In this document: one piece after another, positions 45,205 through 53,413 of the stretch
Layout of the letters: each line of letters starts with the position of its first letter
Numbering within the stretch: position 1 is the stretch's first letter
From: Myxococcales bacterium
Lineage (GTDB): Bacteria > Myxococcota_A > Polyangia > Polyangiales > Polyangiaceae
Assembly (NCBI GenBank): GCA_004193285.1
Contig: SECP01000039.1
Coordinates: forward strand, 23,820-87,819
DNA: 64,000 nucleotides
Direction: 5' to 3'
Notes under the pieces: generated by a model
What the model was told of the DNA's origin: nothing
Databases searched by the model: none
Seen by the model: only the letters and a program-made list of their open reading frames with translations
Made by a program: the position numbers and the translations under genes

Positions 45205-47055
45205 ATGGAACGGCTTCAGAAGGTTTTGGCCCAGGCTGGGCTAGCGTCGCGTCGCGCGGCCGAGCAGATTATTTGGGCGGGGCGCGTGCGTGTGGACGGG
45301 AAAATCGTCCGCGAGCTAGGCACTCAGGTCGACCCACGCAAGAGCAAGGTCGAGGTCGACGGCAACAAGATCGTGGCCGAGAAGCTGGTCTACATCGTGC
45401 TCCACAAGCCGCGCGGCGTCGTGTGCACGCTCAGTGACCCGGAAGGGCGACCGACCATCCGCGAGCTGCTGAAGGGCGCGGGCGGGCGTGTCGTACCGGT
45501 GGGGCGCCTCGACTTTCACACCAGCGGCGCGCTGCTCTGCACCAACGATGGCGAGTTTGCCCAGGCGCTCGCCCACCCCAAGCAGGAAGTGCCGAAGGTC
45601 TACGTCGCCAAGGTGAAGGGGACGGTGGACGACGACGCGCTACCGAAGTTCAGCGAACGCATCGAGATCGATGGTCGTCAGACCCGCGCCGCGCAAGTTC
45701 GGCGCCTGCGCTACGAAGGTGACAAGACCTGGCTGGAGATCACGCTGCGCGAGGGTCGCAACCGCCAGGTGCGTCGCTTGGGCGAGGCCACCGGCTTCCC
45801 GGTCATGCGATTGGCGCGCATCTCGCACGCGGGCGTCACGAGCGAGGACCTGCGGCCCGGCCAGTGGCGTCCGCTCACGATCGACGAGTTGGTGGATTTG
45901 AAGAAGGTCTACGGGGTGCCGAAGAAGGTGCGCGCGCCCCATTTGGAGCCGCTTCCGAAAACTGCCAAGACCCATGGTCGCCCCCTGGCACGTCCGGATA
46001 TCCGGGGTGAGGCTTTCGTCAATCCGACTCGTGAGGCGCGTGCGAGTAGCCGCGGCGAACGCGGAACGCGGGGCACGGCGGAGCGTGACCTCGAGCATCC
46101 GCGCGGTGCGAAGTCGTCGTTCGGTGAGCGTGAAGGTCGCGGCGCGGCTCGCGGCGCGAAGCCGTCGTTCGGTGAGCGTGGAGCTCGCGGCGCGGCTCGC
46201 GGTGCGAAGCCGTCGTTCGGTGAGCGCGAAGGTCGTGGCGCGGCTCGCGGTGCGAAGCCGTCGTTCGGTGAGCGTGAAGGTCGCGGCGCGGCTCGCGGCG
46301 CGAAGCCGTCGTTCGGTGAGCGTGAAGCTCGCGGTGCGAAGCCTTCGTTCGGTGAGCGTGAAGGTCGCGGCGCGACTCGCGGCGCGAAGCCGTCGTCGTT
46401 CGGTGAGCGTGAAGCTCGCGGCGCGAAGCCGTCGTTCGGTGAGCGTGAAGGTCGCGGCGCGACTCGCGGCGCGAAGCCGTCGTCGTTCGGTGAGCGTGAA
46501 GGTCGCGGCGCGGCGCGCGGTGCGAAGCCTTCGTTCGGTGAGCGCGCGGCTCGCGGTGCGAAGCCTTCGTTCGGTGAGCGTGAAGCTCGCGGCGCGAAGC
46601 CGTCGTTCGGTGAGCGTGAAGCTCGCGGTGCGAAGCCGTCGTTCGGTGAGCGTGAAGGTCGTGGCGCGGCTCGCGGTGCGAAGCCGTCGTTCGGTGAGCG
46701 TGAAGGTCGTGGCGCGGCTCGCGGTGCGAAGCCGTCGTTCGGTGAGCGTGAAGCTCGCGGTGCGAAGCCTTCGTTTGGTGAGCGCGAAGGTCGCGGCGCG
46801 GCTCGCGGTGCGAAGCCGTCGTTCGGTGAGCGTGAAGCTCGTGGCGCGGCTCGCGGTGCGAAGCCGTCGTTCGGTGAGCGTGAAGCTCGCGGTGCGAAGC
46901 CGCCGGCGGTGAGCGGCGGCCGCGGTGCTCGGAGCGCGCCGAATCGAACCGAAGCGAAGCACTCGGCAGGGCCGCGCTTCGCTTCGGGCGATGCGGGCGT
47001 TACGGCGAAGCGCGGTGCGCGAGGGTCCTCGCCCCGTCGCGGAACATCACGCTGA
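45205..47055 (+). CDS. RsuA/RluB-family pseudouridine synthase with long repeat tail
   Basis: The ATG at 45205 begins MERLQKVLAQAGLASRR, the start of the S4 domain in RluB-type enzymes. The catalytic domain follows with the RLDFHTSGALL motif (catalytic Asp), KTWLEITLREGRNRQVRRL and a normal end near residue 250. From residue 301 to 562 there are 18 tandem copies of GAKPSFGER-x-x-R(-GAAR) in 12-, 13-, 16- and 17-residue versions, then a basic Ser/Arg tail. The tail is disordered by composition and rich in R, G, F and E. The enzyme isomerises a uridine in 23S rRNA; the tail is expected to bind RNA or self-associate. The 3' end overlaps the convergent gene by 56 bases. Confidence 0.88.
   Translation: MERLQKVLAQAGLASRRAAEQIIWAGRVRVDGKIVRELGTQVDPRKSKVEVDGNKIVAEKLVYIVLHKPRGVVCTLSDPEGRPTIRELLKGAGGRVVPVGRLDFHTSGALLCTNDGEFAQALAHPKQEVPKVYVAKVKGTVDDDALPKFSERIEIDGRQTRAAQVRRLRYEGDKTWLEITLREGRNRQVRRLGEATGFPVMRLARISHAGVTSEDLRPGQWRPLTIDELVDLKKVYGVPKKVRAPHLEPLPKTAKTHGRPLARPDIRGEAFVNPTREARASSRGERGTRGTAERDLEHPRGAKSSFGEREGRGAARGAKPSFGERGARGAARGAKPSFGEREGRGAARGAKPSFGEREGRGAARGAKPSFGEREARGAKPSFGEREGRGATRGAKPSSFGEREARGAKPSFGEREGRGATRGAKPSSFGEREGRGAARGAKPSFGERAARGAKPSFGEREARGAKPSFGEREARGAKPSFGEREGRGAARGAKPSFGEREGRGAARGAKPSFGEREARGAKPSFGEREGRGAARGAKPSFGEREARGAARGAKPSFGEREARGAKPPAVSGGRGARSAPNRTEAKHSAGPRFASGDAGVTAKRGARGSSPRRGTSR
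46105..46890 (+). repeat. In-frame tandem repeat array, 18 units of 36-51 bases
   Basis: The array encodes units such as GAKPSFGEREGRGAAR (16 residues, 48 bases) and GAKPSFGEREAR (12 residues, 36 bases), mixed irregularly, with two units carrying an extra Ser codon. DNA identity between units is high, including at synonymous sites, with C/T and G/A differences. This points to recent expansion by slippage or unequal crossover. Array length is likely to vary between strains. Confidence 0.92.
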
Positions 47056-47461
47056 CCTTGCCGCCGTCGAGCACCGTGTCGACGTAGCCTTCGCCGAACT
47101 TGCTATGGATCACCAGCTCCCCTTCGCGGAAGTGGCGATCCATGGCGTACTTCGTGAAGGCGTCCACCGGCTTGCCGAGCGCGCGCGTCGCCCACGTTTC
47201 GTGTCGCTCTTGCTCGGCTTTCACCTTTTGCGTCACCCGCTGAGCGGCGGAGGGCTTCGCCTCTGTCTTCTTGCCGCGGACGAGCACCGACGCCGGTGAC
47301 TTGAGCGTCTTCGGCTCGCGGTAGTTGTGCTCCGAGTTGCACGTCAGGCAGATGACGCGCTTGGGGGCGCCGCCGACCATCGCGACGATACGGTGACCGA
47401 GATCCATGCGGCAGCGGGTGCAATAGCTATCGATTTCACTGCCAGCTGTGAGTGCCTTCAC
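47000..47461 (-). CDS. Zinc-ribbon protein with C-terminal Tudor/CarD-like segment
   Basis: GTG at 47461 overlaps the stop of the upstream gene. The 153-residue protein has two CxxC pairs (YCTRCRMD and ICLTCNSEH), a basic central region, and a C-terminal beta segment FREGELVIHSKFGEGYVDTVLDGGKVSVMF that resembles the small Tudor-like domain seen in CarD and the C terminus of UvrD-type proteins. Nucleic-acid or RNA-polymerase interaction is therefore plausible. The last 56 bases overlap the convergent pseudouridine synthase gene. Confidence 0.65.
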   Translation of the reverse strand: MKALTAGSEIDSYCTRCRMDLGHRIVAMVGGAPKRVICLTCNSEHNYREPKTLKSPASVLVRGKKTEAKPSAAQRVTQKVKAEQERHETWATRALGKPVDAFTKYAMDRHFREGELVIHSKFGEGYVDTVLDGGKVSVMFRDGARTLAHRASP

Positions 47462-47964
47462 GTTTCTTTACTCTCCGGGGAAGGGTCCGAATCTTTATCA
47501 GACGGGCTCGGATGTGAAGCCCCGTCTTGAGGGTTCGGGGCCGAAGGTGGAACCGAGCCTCGCTTCACGCTCACCTTGGAACGAACGTCCGGCGTCGGTC
47601 GATTAGGGCGCGCGTCGTTCGGGATGAAGCGAACTTCGGTCTTGATTTCGAACGAGAGCGCCGTCAGCCCGCGAACGATGTCCTCGGCCAGGTTCGAGTG
47701 CTCCAAAAAGTCTCGAACCTCTCGCGCAACCACGCGGTAAAGGCCGTTCTTGGTGTCGTCCAACGTCCCAAAGAGAGCACCTAGCGTCTCTTTCGGGACC
47801 TTCAGCTCCGACATGAGGTGACGCACGCTTTCGGGTCCGTCGCTGAGTCGTTCATAACCCGCTTCGATGACCTTGCGCACTACCTCGCGGATAGCTCGTT
47901 CGACGCGCTTCTCGTCGCGGTCGGGCTCGTCGTGATCTTTGGGGGAAGGGGGCTCCGTCGGCAC
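47458..47964 (-). CDS. Conserved-looking cytoplasmic protein of unknown function
   Basis: GTG start at 47964. The 168-residue product has a charged N terminus, helices RVERAIREVVRKVIEAGYERL and SVRHLMSELKVPKETLGALFG, then RVVAREVRDFLEHSNLAEDIVRGL with FEIKTEVRFIP, and a disordered Ser/Pro/Asp tail. No family is recognised; the mid-section resembles phasin-like or regulator-like helices but without clear motifs. It is coupled to the zinc-ribbon gene by GTGA. The 5' end lies 130 bases from the divergent peptidase gene. Confidence 0.6.
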   Translation of the reverse strand: MPTEPPSPKDHDEPDRDEKRVERAIREVVRKVIEAGYERLSDGPESVRHLMSELKVPKETLGALFGTLDDTKNGLYRVVAREVRDFLEHSNLAEDIVRGLTALSFEIKTEVRFIPNDARPNRPTPDVRSKVSVKRGSVPPSAPNPQDGASHPSPSDKDSDPSPESKET

Positions 47965-48093
47965 GTTGCGCTGGTGGTAGCTTGCCGCACCGCGTCAGTC
48001 AAACCGCCGGCCCGCAACCCCTCACGATTCGCGGCGACGCGCGGCTCGCCTGTCGAAAGTCCCCCCGTCGCTCCCCGCCGCCTCGGGCATAGT

Positions 48094-49401
48094 ATGGGCA
48101 CGATGCAGTCTTTCAGTGAGCGCCGCGCCCGGCTGCTCTCCGCGATCCACCCGGGCGTGTTGGTGCTCTTCTCGACGCCCACCGCGATTCGGAACAACGA
48201 CGTGGAGCACGAGTACCGCCAGAGCTCGGACCTGTTCTACCTCAGCGGCTTCGACGAGCCCGAGACCGTGCTGGTGCTGTCCAGCGTGGCCGAAAAGGAG
48301 AAATTCGTGCTGTTCGTCCGCCCGCGGGACCCTGAGCGCGAGACGTGGGACGGTCGGCGCGCAGGCGTGGAAGGCGCGATGAAGGACTTCGGCGCCGACG
48401 CGGCGTATCCCATCGGCGAGCTCGCCCAGCGCTTGCCAGAGCTGCTGCTCGGCGTCCCCGAGCTTCACTATTCCCTCGGTCGCCATCGCGAGCAGGACGA
48501 CGTGCTCTTGGCCGCGCTAGAAGGGGCGCGCCGTCGCGGTCGACGCGGCGCCGTCTACCCGACGCGCGTCGTCGATGCGGAGGTGAAGCTGCACGAGCTG
48601 CGCCTCTTCAAGACTCCGGACGAGCTGAACATCATGCGCCGCGCGGCCGCGATCAGCGGGGAAGCGCATCTGGCCGCGATGAAGAGCGCGAAGCCCGGGA
48701 TGAACGAATGGGAAATCGACGCGCTATTCCGGGGAATCTTCCGGCAGCGCGGCTGCGAGCGGCCTGCTTACGAGCCCATCGTCGGCTCCGGAGTCAACGC
48801 GACCATCTTGCACTACCGCAAGAACAACCGCGTGATGCAGGACGGCGAGCTGCTGCTAATCGACGCTGGTTGCGAGCTCGACTACTACGCCTCGGACGTC
48901 ACGCGCACGTTTCCCGTCAACGGTCGCTTCACGGCCGAGCAGCGCGCCCTCTACGAAATCGTACTGGCTGCCCAAGAGCGCGCGATTGAAAAGGCGAAGG
49001 TCGGCGCCACGCTAGACGAAGTGCACCTCGCCTCCGCGGAGGAGATCACCCGCGGGCTCATCGAGCTCGGGCTGGTGGAAGGCCCGTTCGAGGACGCCAT
49101 GAAGGAGCAGCGGTACAAGACCTTCTACATGCACAAATGCAGCCACTGGCTCGGCATGGACGTGCACGACGTGGGCGCGTACTACCGAGGCGGCCAGGGG
49201 CGGCCGCTCGAGCCGGGAATGGTGCTCACGGTGGAGCCGGGCATCTACGTAGCGGAAAGCGCTACCGGCGGCGCGGAGCGGTACCGCGGCATCGGTATTC
49301 GCATCGAGGACGACGTGCTCGTCACCGACTCAGGCAACGAAGTACTGACCGCGCACATTCCGAGAACGGTGGATGCCGTCGAGCGCGCCTGCCAGGCCTG
49401 A
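48094..49401 (+). CDS. pepP: Xaa-Pro aminopeptidase (M24B family)
   Basis: The start at ATG 48094 begins just before the AMP_N domain (SERRARLLSAIHPGVLVLFST). The 435-residue protein has the creatinase-fold catalytic domain with all five metal ligands visible: Asp in LLIDAGCELDYY, Asp in YASDVTRTF, His in KCSHWLGMDVHDVG, Glu in TVEPGIY and Glu in GIRIEDDVLV. It removes N-terminal residues preceding proline in the cytoplasm. The next gene starts 29 bases inside its 3' end. Confidence 0.92.
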   Translation: MGTMQSFSERRARLLSAIHPGVLVLFSTPTAIRNNDVEHEYRQSSDLFYLSGFDEPETVLVLSSVAEKEKFVLFVRPRDPERETWDGRRAGVEGAMKDFGADAAYPIGELAQRLPELLLGVPELHYSLGRHREQDDVLLAALEGARRRGRRGAVYPTRVVDAEVKLHELRLFKTPDELNIMRRAAAISGEAHLAAMKSAKPGMNEWEIDALFRGIFRQRGCERPAYEPIVGSGVNATILHYRKNNRVMQDGELLLIDAGCELDYYASDVTRTFPVNGRFTAEQRALYEIVLAAQERAIEKAKVGATLDEVHLASAEEITRGLIELGLVEGPFEDAMKEQRYKTFYMHKCSHWLGMDVHDVGAYYRGGQGRPLEPGMVLTVEPGIYVAESATGGAERYRGIGIRIEDDVLVTDSGNEVLTAHIPRTVDAVERACQA

Positions 49402-50050
49402 CCGCGTCGTCGCGCTCCTGATCGGGCTTTCGCTGTGGGCCCCGCAAGCCGCGGGCGCCGATGCCGAAGACCCGTTCCGTGAGGCGAAGGAGCGTCCCGT
49501 CGAGGCGCAGGTGCGTCGGCCCACCCAACCCGCGCGGACACCGCGCGGAGCCGACGGCTACCAGCACTGGCTGGGCGGGCTAGGCATCGGCAAGGGGCTT
49601 CGCTTCAACAACCCCTACCGCCTACCGCGCGTCTTGGGTGACGACGCGGAGTCGCTCTCGCTGAGCGCTACGTACTTGGACCTCCACCTCGGGCGCACCT
49701 TTTCCGCGCCGGACGGCTTCGAGCACGGCGTCGCGGCGCACCTCTCAATCGCGACGGACGGTATCCGCCAGGAGGTGGTTACCCCCTCCTACCTACTGCT
49801 GAGACGGTTTTCGCCCCGGGTGCTCGGCTTTGGCCGCGCCGGCTTCCCGATCGTGCTCGAGCCGGACGCAAACGTCGGTCTCGAAGCGGGGCTGGGCGCG
49901 GCGTACTTCTTCACCGCGAGCTTGGGCGTCGGTGCGGAGCTGGATTTTAGCGTGTTTTACGGCGCGGCCACGGTTGACCGGGCGGTGACCGTGATCCCGA
50001 TGACGTCGCTCGCGATCGGCGTGTACTTCGACTGGGAGCACTTGCCATGA
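49373..50050 (+). CDS. Outer-membrane beta-barrel-like protein (envelope trio, first)
   Basis: The ATG at 49373 lies within the 3' end of pepP. The 225-residue product has a signal peptide cleaved near AAGA-DA, a Pro/Arg-rich linker, and then amphipathic strands (LSATYLDLHLGRTF, GVAAHLSIATDGIR, GLGAAYFFTASLGVGAELDFS), ending in SLAIGVYFDWEHLP. It looks like a small barrel. ATGA coupling to the following cysteine-rich gene suggests a shared envelope function. Confidence 0.62.
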   Translation: MPSSAPARPDRVVALLIGLSLWAPQAAGADAEDPFREAKERPVEAQVRRPTQPARTPRGADGYQHWLGGLGIGKGLRFNNPYRLPRVLGDDAESLSLSATYLDLHLGRTFSAPDGFEHGVAAHLSIATDGIRQEVVTPSYLLLRRFSPRVLGFGRAGFPIVLEPDANVGLEAGLGAAYFFTASLGVGAELDFSVFYGAATVDRAVTVIPMTSLAIGVYFDWEHLP

Positions 50051-50421
50051 GGGCTCTAAAGTTTGCAGTTGGGTTCATCGCGCTCGCGTTCTGCGCGGCG
50101 CCCACCCCGGGAGACATCGGCGGCTGCGGGCAGGAGGCGCAAGAGCTCGACCCGCGGACCTTCTTCTGGAGCTTGCAGGATAGCCAGTGCGAGCAGTGCC
50201 GAGATTGCGGCATCGACACCGCTGCGTGCGAGCGCGCCTGCGGGGAGGTCTTGCTGGAGACCGAATTCCCGGAAAACTGCGTGCCGCTCGTGCACGATGG
50301 CGAAGTGTGCTTGCGAGCGCTGCAACAGGCGAGCTGCTCCGACTCGCGCGAGTACATGAGCGACACCGAGCCGAGCATTCCCACCGAGTGCAACTTCTGC
50401 CCCGCGGGAGCCGGCTCGTGA
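50047..50421 (+). CDS. Cysteine-rich secreted protein (envelope trio, second)
   Basis: This 124-residue protein has a signal peptide and 11 cysteines in the mature part: CGQE, then C-x2-C-x2-C in SQCEQCRDCG, AACERACG, ENC, EVC, ASC and TECNFC. The spacing suggests several disulfides in a compact extracellular domain. No known family or toxin motif is recognised. It overlaps both neighbours by four bases (ATGA and GTGA). Confidence 0.62.
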   Translation: MRALKFAVGFIALAFCAAPTPGDIGGCGQEAQELDPRTFFWSLQDSQCEQCRDCGIDTAACERACGEVLLETEFPENCVPLVHDGEVCLRALQQASCSDSREYMSDTEPSIPTECNFCPAGAGS

Positions 50422-51380
50422 GGAGTCTGCCGCTCGCGCTCGCGCTCGGCCTACAGACGCTCGCTTGCGCTGCTGCGCCGACGCTAACGGAGCGGCCGGA
50501 GGCCTACCACCTGTACCGCGCCGCTCGCGTGGCGCCCACCCTCGAAGAACGGCTGCGCGCGGCGGACCGGTACCTGCGTGAGGTGCCGGGCGGCCCGCAC
50601 ACGAAGCAGCTCCGTACTTGGTTCATGGGCGCGGAAGAGAAGTACTTCCTGCGGGCCTTCGATCGGTTACCTAACCTTTACGCCTACCGAGAGGCGCTGC
50701 CGCATGGGCCTCACATCGAGGAAGTGCAGAGCCGCATCGACGCGCTGGAGGCGCGTAAGACTCGACTAGCTCGTCGGGAGTCCGAAGAAGATACGCGCAT
50801 CGCCGCTACCCAAGCCCGCCTGCAGGGCGCCGACGCCGACCGACGCGCATTCGTGGCCACTTTCAAGGAATGGACGGCGCGGCTCCTTCGAATCCAGTCC
50901 TTCGGCGAGCCGACGTCGGAGCTCGCCGACGAGACGATCTTCGCCTTCCGTCTTACCGACCCGCGGGGCGCTTGCCGTGGCGATGAATGCCGCAAGCTGC
51001 TGCAGCTGCAGTACGAGGTGCCGGGCGAGCGCGAGCTGGTGCCGCGGGAGGCCCTGCTCGAGGTGCAGCTCGAGTTGGAGCGCGGGCTCTTGAAGCGGGC
51101 GCGGCTATCTGGGCCCGAGCTTTGGACGCGGCTGGCAGAGGCGCTCTCGCTTCGGCCGCTGCCCAGCGCGACCCCCGAGGAGCGCGCCGACGCTCTGAAC
51201 CGCGCATCCATGCTCGTGCGCGCCCTGCTCGAGCCCTCTCTTCCCGCCAGTGAGTGCGAGAAAGTTGCAGACCCTCCGGCCGTCCTCGTCCGACAATGTC
51301 GCGGGCTCTCCGCGCGCATGATCGCCGGCGCGAGCGCGACGGACGACGACACCCTCGAGATAGCACCGGCCAAGCCTTGA
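50418..51380 (+). CDS. Lipoprotein with coiled-coil region (envelope trio, third)
   Basis: The GTG at 50418 gives a short signal with lipobox QTLAC-A. The 320-residue product is largely helical: TPR-like ERLRAADRYLREVPGGPHT early, then a charged coiled coil RIDALEARKTRLARRESEEDTRIAATQARLQ (split here by description), a beta-containing middle, and a helical C terminus. Two cysteine pairs (ACRGDECRK; ECEKV...RQCRG) may form disulfides. No family is recognised. Together with the two genes upstream it forms a tightly coupled envelope module. Confidence 0.6.
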   Translation: MRSLPLALALGLQTLACAAAPTLTERPEAYHLYRAARVAPTLEERLRAADRYLREVPGGPHTKQLRTWFMGAEEKYFLRAFDRLPNLYAYREALPHGPHIEEVQSRIDALEARKTRLARRESEEDTRIAATQARLQGADADRRAFVATFKEWTARLLRIQSFGEPTSELADETIFAFRLTDPRGACRGDECRKLLQLQYEVPGERELVPREALLEVQLELERGLLKRARLSGPELWTRLAEALSLRPLPSATPEERADALNRASMLVRALLEPSLPASECEKVADPPAVLVRQCRGLSARMIAGASATDDDTLEIAPAKP

Positions 51381-51399
51381 GCTAAGCTCCGCGGCCTGC

Positions 51400-52296
51400 A
51401 TGGTCGCCGCGCCGCTGTTTCCGTACATCACGCTGCCCGAGCTCCCGCTCGTGCCTCGAGGCTTCTTCGGCGATTTTCCGAGCGTGCCGATCTCGATCAA
51501 GCCGTTCGGCGCCCTGGTAGCGACCGGCGTCTATCTAGGCGCCTACCTGACCCTCCGCCGCGCGCGGCGGTTGGGTCTGGACGAGAAGGTGATGAGCTCG
51601 TTCATTGCCTGGGTCGTGGGCATCGGCTTCGTGGGCGGCCACGTGCTGGACGAGGTCTTCTATTATCCGGAGCGGCTGATGAGCGACCCCCTCTCGCTCT
51701 TGCGGCTGTGGGACGGTCTGTCGAGCTTCGGTGGCTTCACGGGCGCGTTCATCGGCATGTTGATTTGGCGCGCGCGCTATCGCGTGCCGGTGCTCCCTTA
51801 CGCTGACAACGTGATGGCGATGCTACCGGTGGGCTGGGCCTTTGGCCGCACGGGCTGCGCAACCGCGCACGATCATCCAGGCGTGCTCAGCGAGTCGTGG
51901 CTAGCGGTGCGCTACCCCGGCGGAGCACGCTTCGACCTCGGCCTGCTTGAGATGTTGCTGACCATTCCGCTGATGCTCGCGTTCTTGTGGCTGGCGAAGA
52001 AGCCGCGGCCCTGGGGCTTCTTCGCCGGCATCGCCTGCGTCGCGTACGCGCCCATTCGTTTCGCGCTGGACTTCTTGCGCGAGCGCGACGCCGTCCCCGG
52101 CGACCTGCATGGCGCCATCGATCCGCGCTATTTTTATCTGACTCCTGCGCAGTGGGAGTGCTTCGCGCTGCTCGGCTTGGGCTTGTTCCTCCTTCGCCAC
52201 GTGCACCGCAGCGTGGCCGCCGGCGGCGGTTTCGAGAGGCCGCTCGTGCCGGAAGCGCTCAAGCTCGCCGCGCTGCCCTCAGGCTCGAAGACGTAG
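51400..52296 (+). CDS. lgt: Prolipoprotein diacylglyceryl transferase family protein
   Basis: This 298-residue membrane protein has seven hydrophobic segments in the Lgt layout: IKPFGALVATGVYLGAYLTL, FIAWVVGIGFVGGHVLDEV, the GLSSFGGFTGAFIG helix, and FGRTGCATAHDHPG where the Lgt signature (GRxGN-type, with Asn and Glu) should be. The signature here has Cys in place of Asn and Asp/His in place of the usual acidic position, as in divergent members. Lgt transfers diacylglycerol to the lipobox cysteine in the inner membrane. It may be the real Lgt or a diverged paralogue; a second copy elsewhere cannot be excluded. Confidence 0.75.
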   Translation: MVAAPLFPYITLPELPLVPRGFFGDFPSVPISIKPFGALVATGVYLGAYLTLRRARRLGLDEKVMSSFIAWVVGIGFVGGHVLDEVFYYPERLMSDPLSLLRLWDGLSSFGGFTGAFIGMLIWRARYRVPVLPYADNVMAMLPVGWAFGRTGCATAHDHPGVLSESWLAVRYPGGARFDLGLLEMLLTIPLMLAFLWLAKKPRPWGFFAGIACVAYAPIRFALDFLRERDAVPGDLHGAIDPRYFYLTPAQWECFALLGLGLFLLRHVHRSVAAGGGFERPLVPEALKLAALPSGSKT

Positions 52297-53205
52297 CGCG
52301 CCTGGCGAAAGCTCGGCCCGGATCGGGAGCCGCCCCGGAGTCTCGCCATCCATATCCACGAGCACCTCCGTCCCCGCCGCGAGCGGCTCTGCCTCCACGA
52401 CTTTGCCGCGCGCCACGCTCACGCCCGCTCGCCCCAGATGCTTCCCTTGGTAGACATGCTGCGACAGCAGGGCGCTCTCCAGCTTGGTCATGTCCGCGAG
52501 CGCGACCACGTCCAGCAGACCGTCGGCAGGCTCCGCGTCGGGCGCAATCATCATCCCTCCGCCAAAGTAGCGACCGTTGGCGACAGCGACGTTGAAGATC
52601 GGCGCCTCGAGCACCACCACGCCGTCGACGCGCACACGCACGGGCAGGTTTCTGTAGACGGCCATCGCGCGCAGCGTACCGAGGAAGAACGCGGCCTTGC
52701 CTCCCATCCACTTGGGGCTCGAGTTGACGATGCGATCGGTCAGGCCGCCGATGCCGAAGCTGGTGATGTTGAGGAAGGCGCGTCGGATGCGCTCTCCTCC
52801 GTGGCTCGTCACCGACAGCAAGCCAAGGTCCACGGGGCGAGGGGAGGCCCGGAGCACCCGCTCGGCCGCTTCCTCCACCGAGTCCCCCAGACCGAAGGTG
52901 CGGCGAAAGTCACCACCGGTCCCGGAAGGGATGAGCCCAAGCTCTGGACCCGCGGCCACGCTGCCATCTTCTTCGAGGTACCCCTGGACCGCGTCGTTCA
53001 GCGTACCGTCCCCTCCGACCAGCACGGCGCACTCCACGCCGTCCCGGCGGGCCTCGCGGATGAGGCGCCCGGCGTCCCCGGGACCCAGCGTTTCGCGCAC
53101 TTCCGGGGCCACGCCCTGGTGAGTCAGGGCGGCCAGGATGGCGGAGCGTTTTCGGGCCGCGCCGCCGCTACCGGCGGTCGGGTTCAGGATGACGCGAAGG
53201 TGCAC
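52279..53205 (-). CDS. Diacylglycerol/sphingosine kinase family protein
   Basis: GTG start at 53205. The 308-residue protein has VILNPTAGSGG, the ATP-binding LVGGDGTLNDAV motif, PSGTGGDF and GGGMMIAPDAEPADGLLDVV, all typical of the DagK/YegS/LCB5 family. It phosphorylates a lipid hydroxyl such as that of diacylglycerol, recycling lipids from membrane-derived glycan or lipoprotein reactions. It is convergent with the lgt gene with an overlap of 18 bases. Confidence 0.87.
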   Translation of the reverse strand: MHLRVILNPTAGSGGAARKRSAILAALTHQGVAPEVRETLGPGDAGRLIREARRDGVECAVLVGGDGTLNDAVQGYLEEDGSVAAGPELGLIPSGTGGDFRRTFGLGDSVEEAAERVLRASPRPVDLGLLSVTSHGGERIRRAFLNITSFGIGGLTDRIVNSSPKWMGGKAAFFLGTLRAMAVYRNLPVRVRVDGVVVLEAPIFNVAVANGRYFGGGMMIAPDAEPADGLLDVVALADMTKLESALLSQHVYQGKHLGRAGVSVARGKVVEAEPLAAGTEVLVDMDGETPGRLPIRAELSPGALRLRA

Positions 53206-53297
53206 GGTGCGGAATCTAACCCGGCTGCCTCGCCGGCCGCCGGGTCCTTTTGTCGGTCGATTGGCCGGCGTTTGTTACTGGAAAGCGACGGGGGCAC

Positions 53298-53326
53298 TTG
53301 AACGGCGAAAGCACGAAAGTTATCGT
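53298..53326 (+). promoter_or_regulatory. Possible promoter of the RRM-protein gene
   Basis: TTGAAC (53298-53303) and TATCGT (53321-53326) are separated by 17 bases, each matching four of six consensus positions. This would give a leader of about 80 bases before the ATG at 53414, which contains a small GGCAC-CGGA-GTGCC hairpin (53366-53379). The match is only moderate. Confidence 0.35.
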
Positions 53327-53413
53327 TGGGCCCGGGCGAGTTCCGTTTGCCTTTCTTTGTCCATAGGCACCGGAGTGCCGCTCTTACGTCAGTACATAGG
53401 AACGCTAAATCAG

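Noticed and set aside
46105..46890. CRISPR-like regular repeats
   Set aside because: Units are adjacent without unique spacers, remain in the reading frame, and encode a uniform peptide; there are no cas genes.
45640..46962. Long minus-strand open frame opposite the repeat-tailed pseudouridine synthase, and a plus-strand frame at 45974-46912
   Set aside because: They arise because the repeats keep all frames free of stops. The sense frame has the enzyme core and a coherent repeat unit; the others encode only low-complexity Arg/Ser/Leu/Ala sequence.
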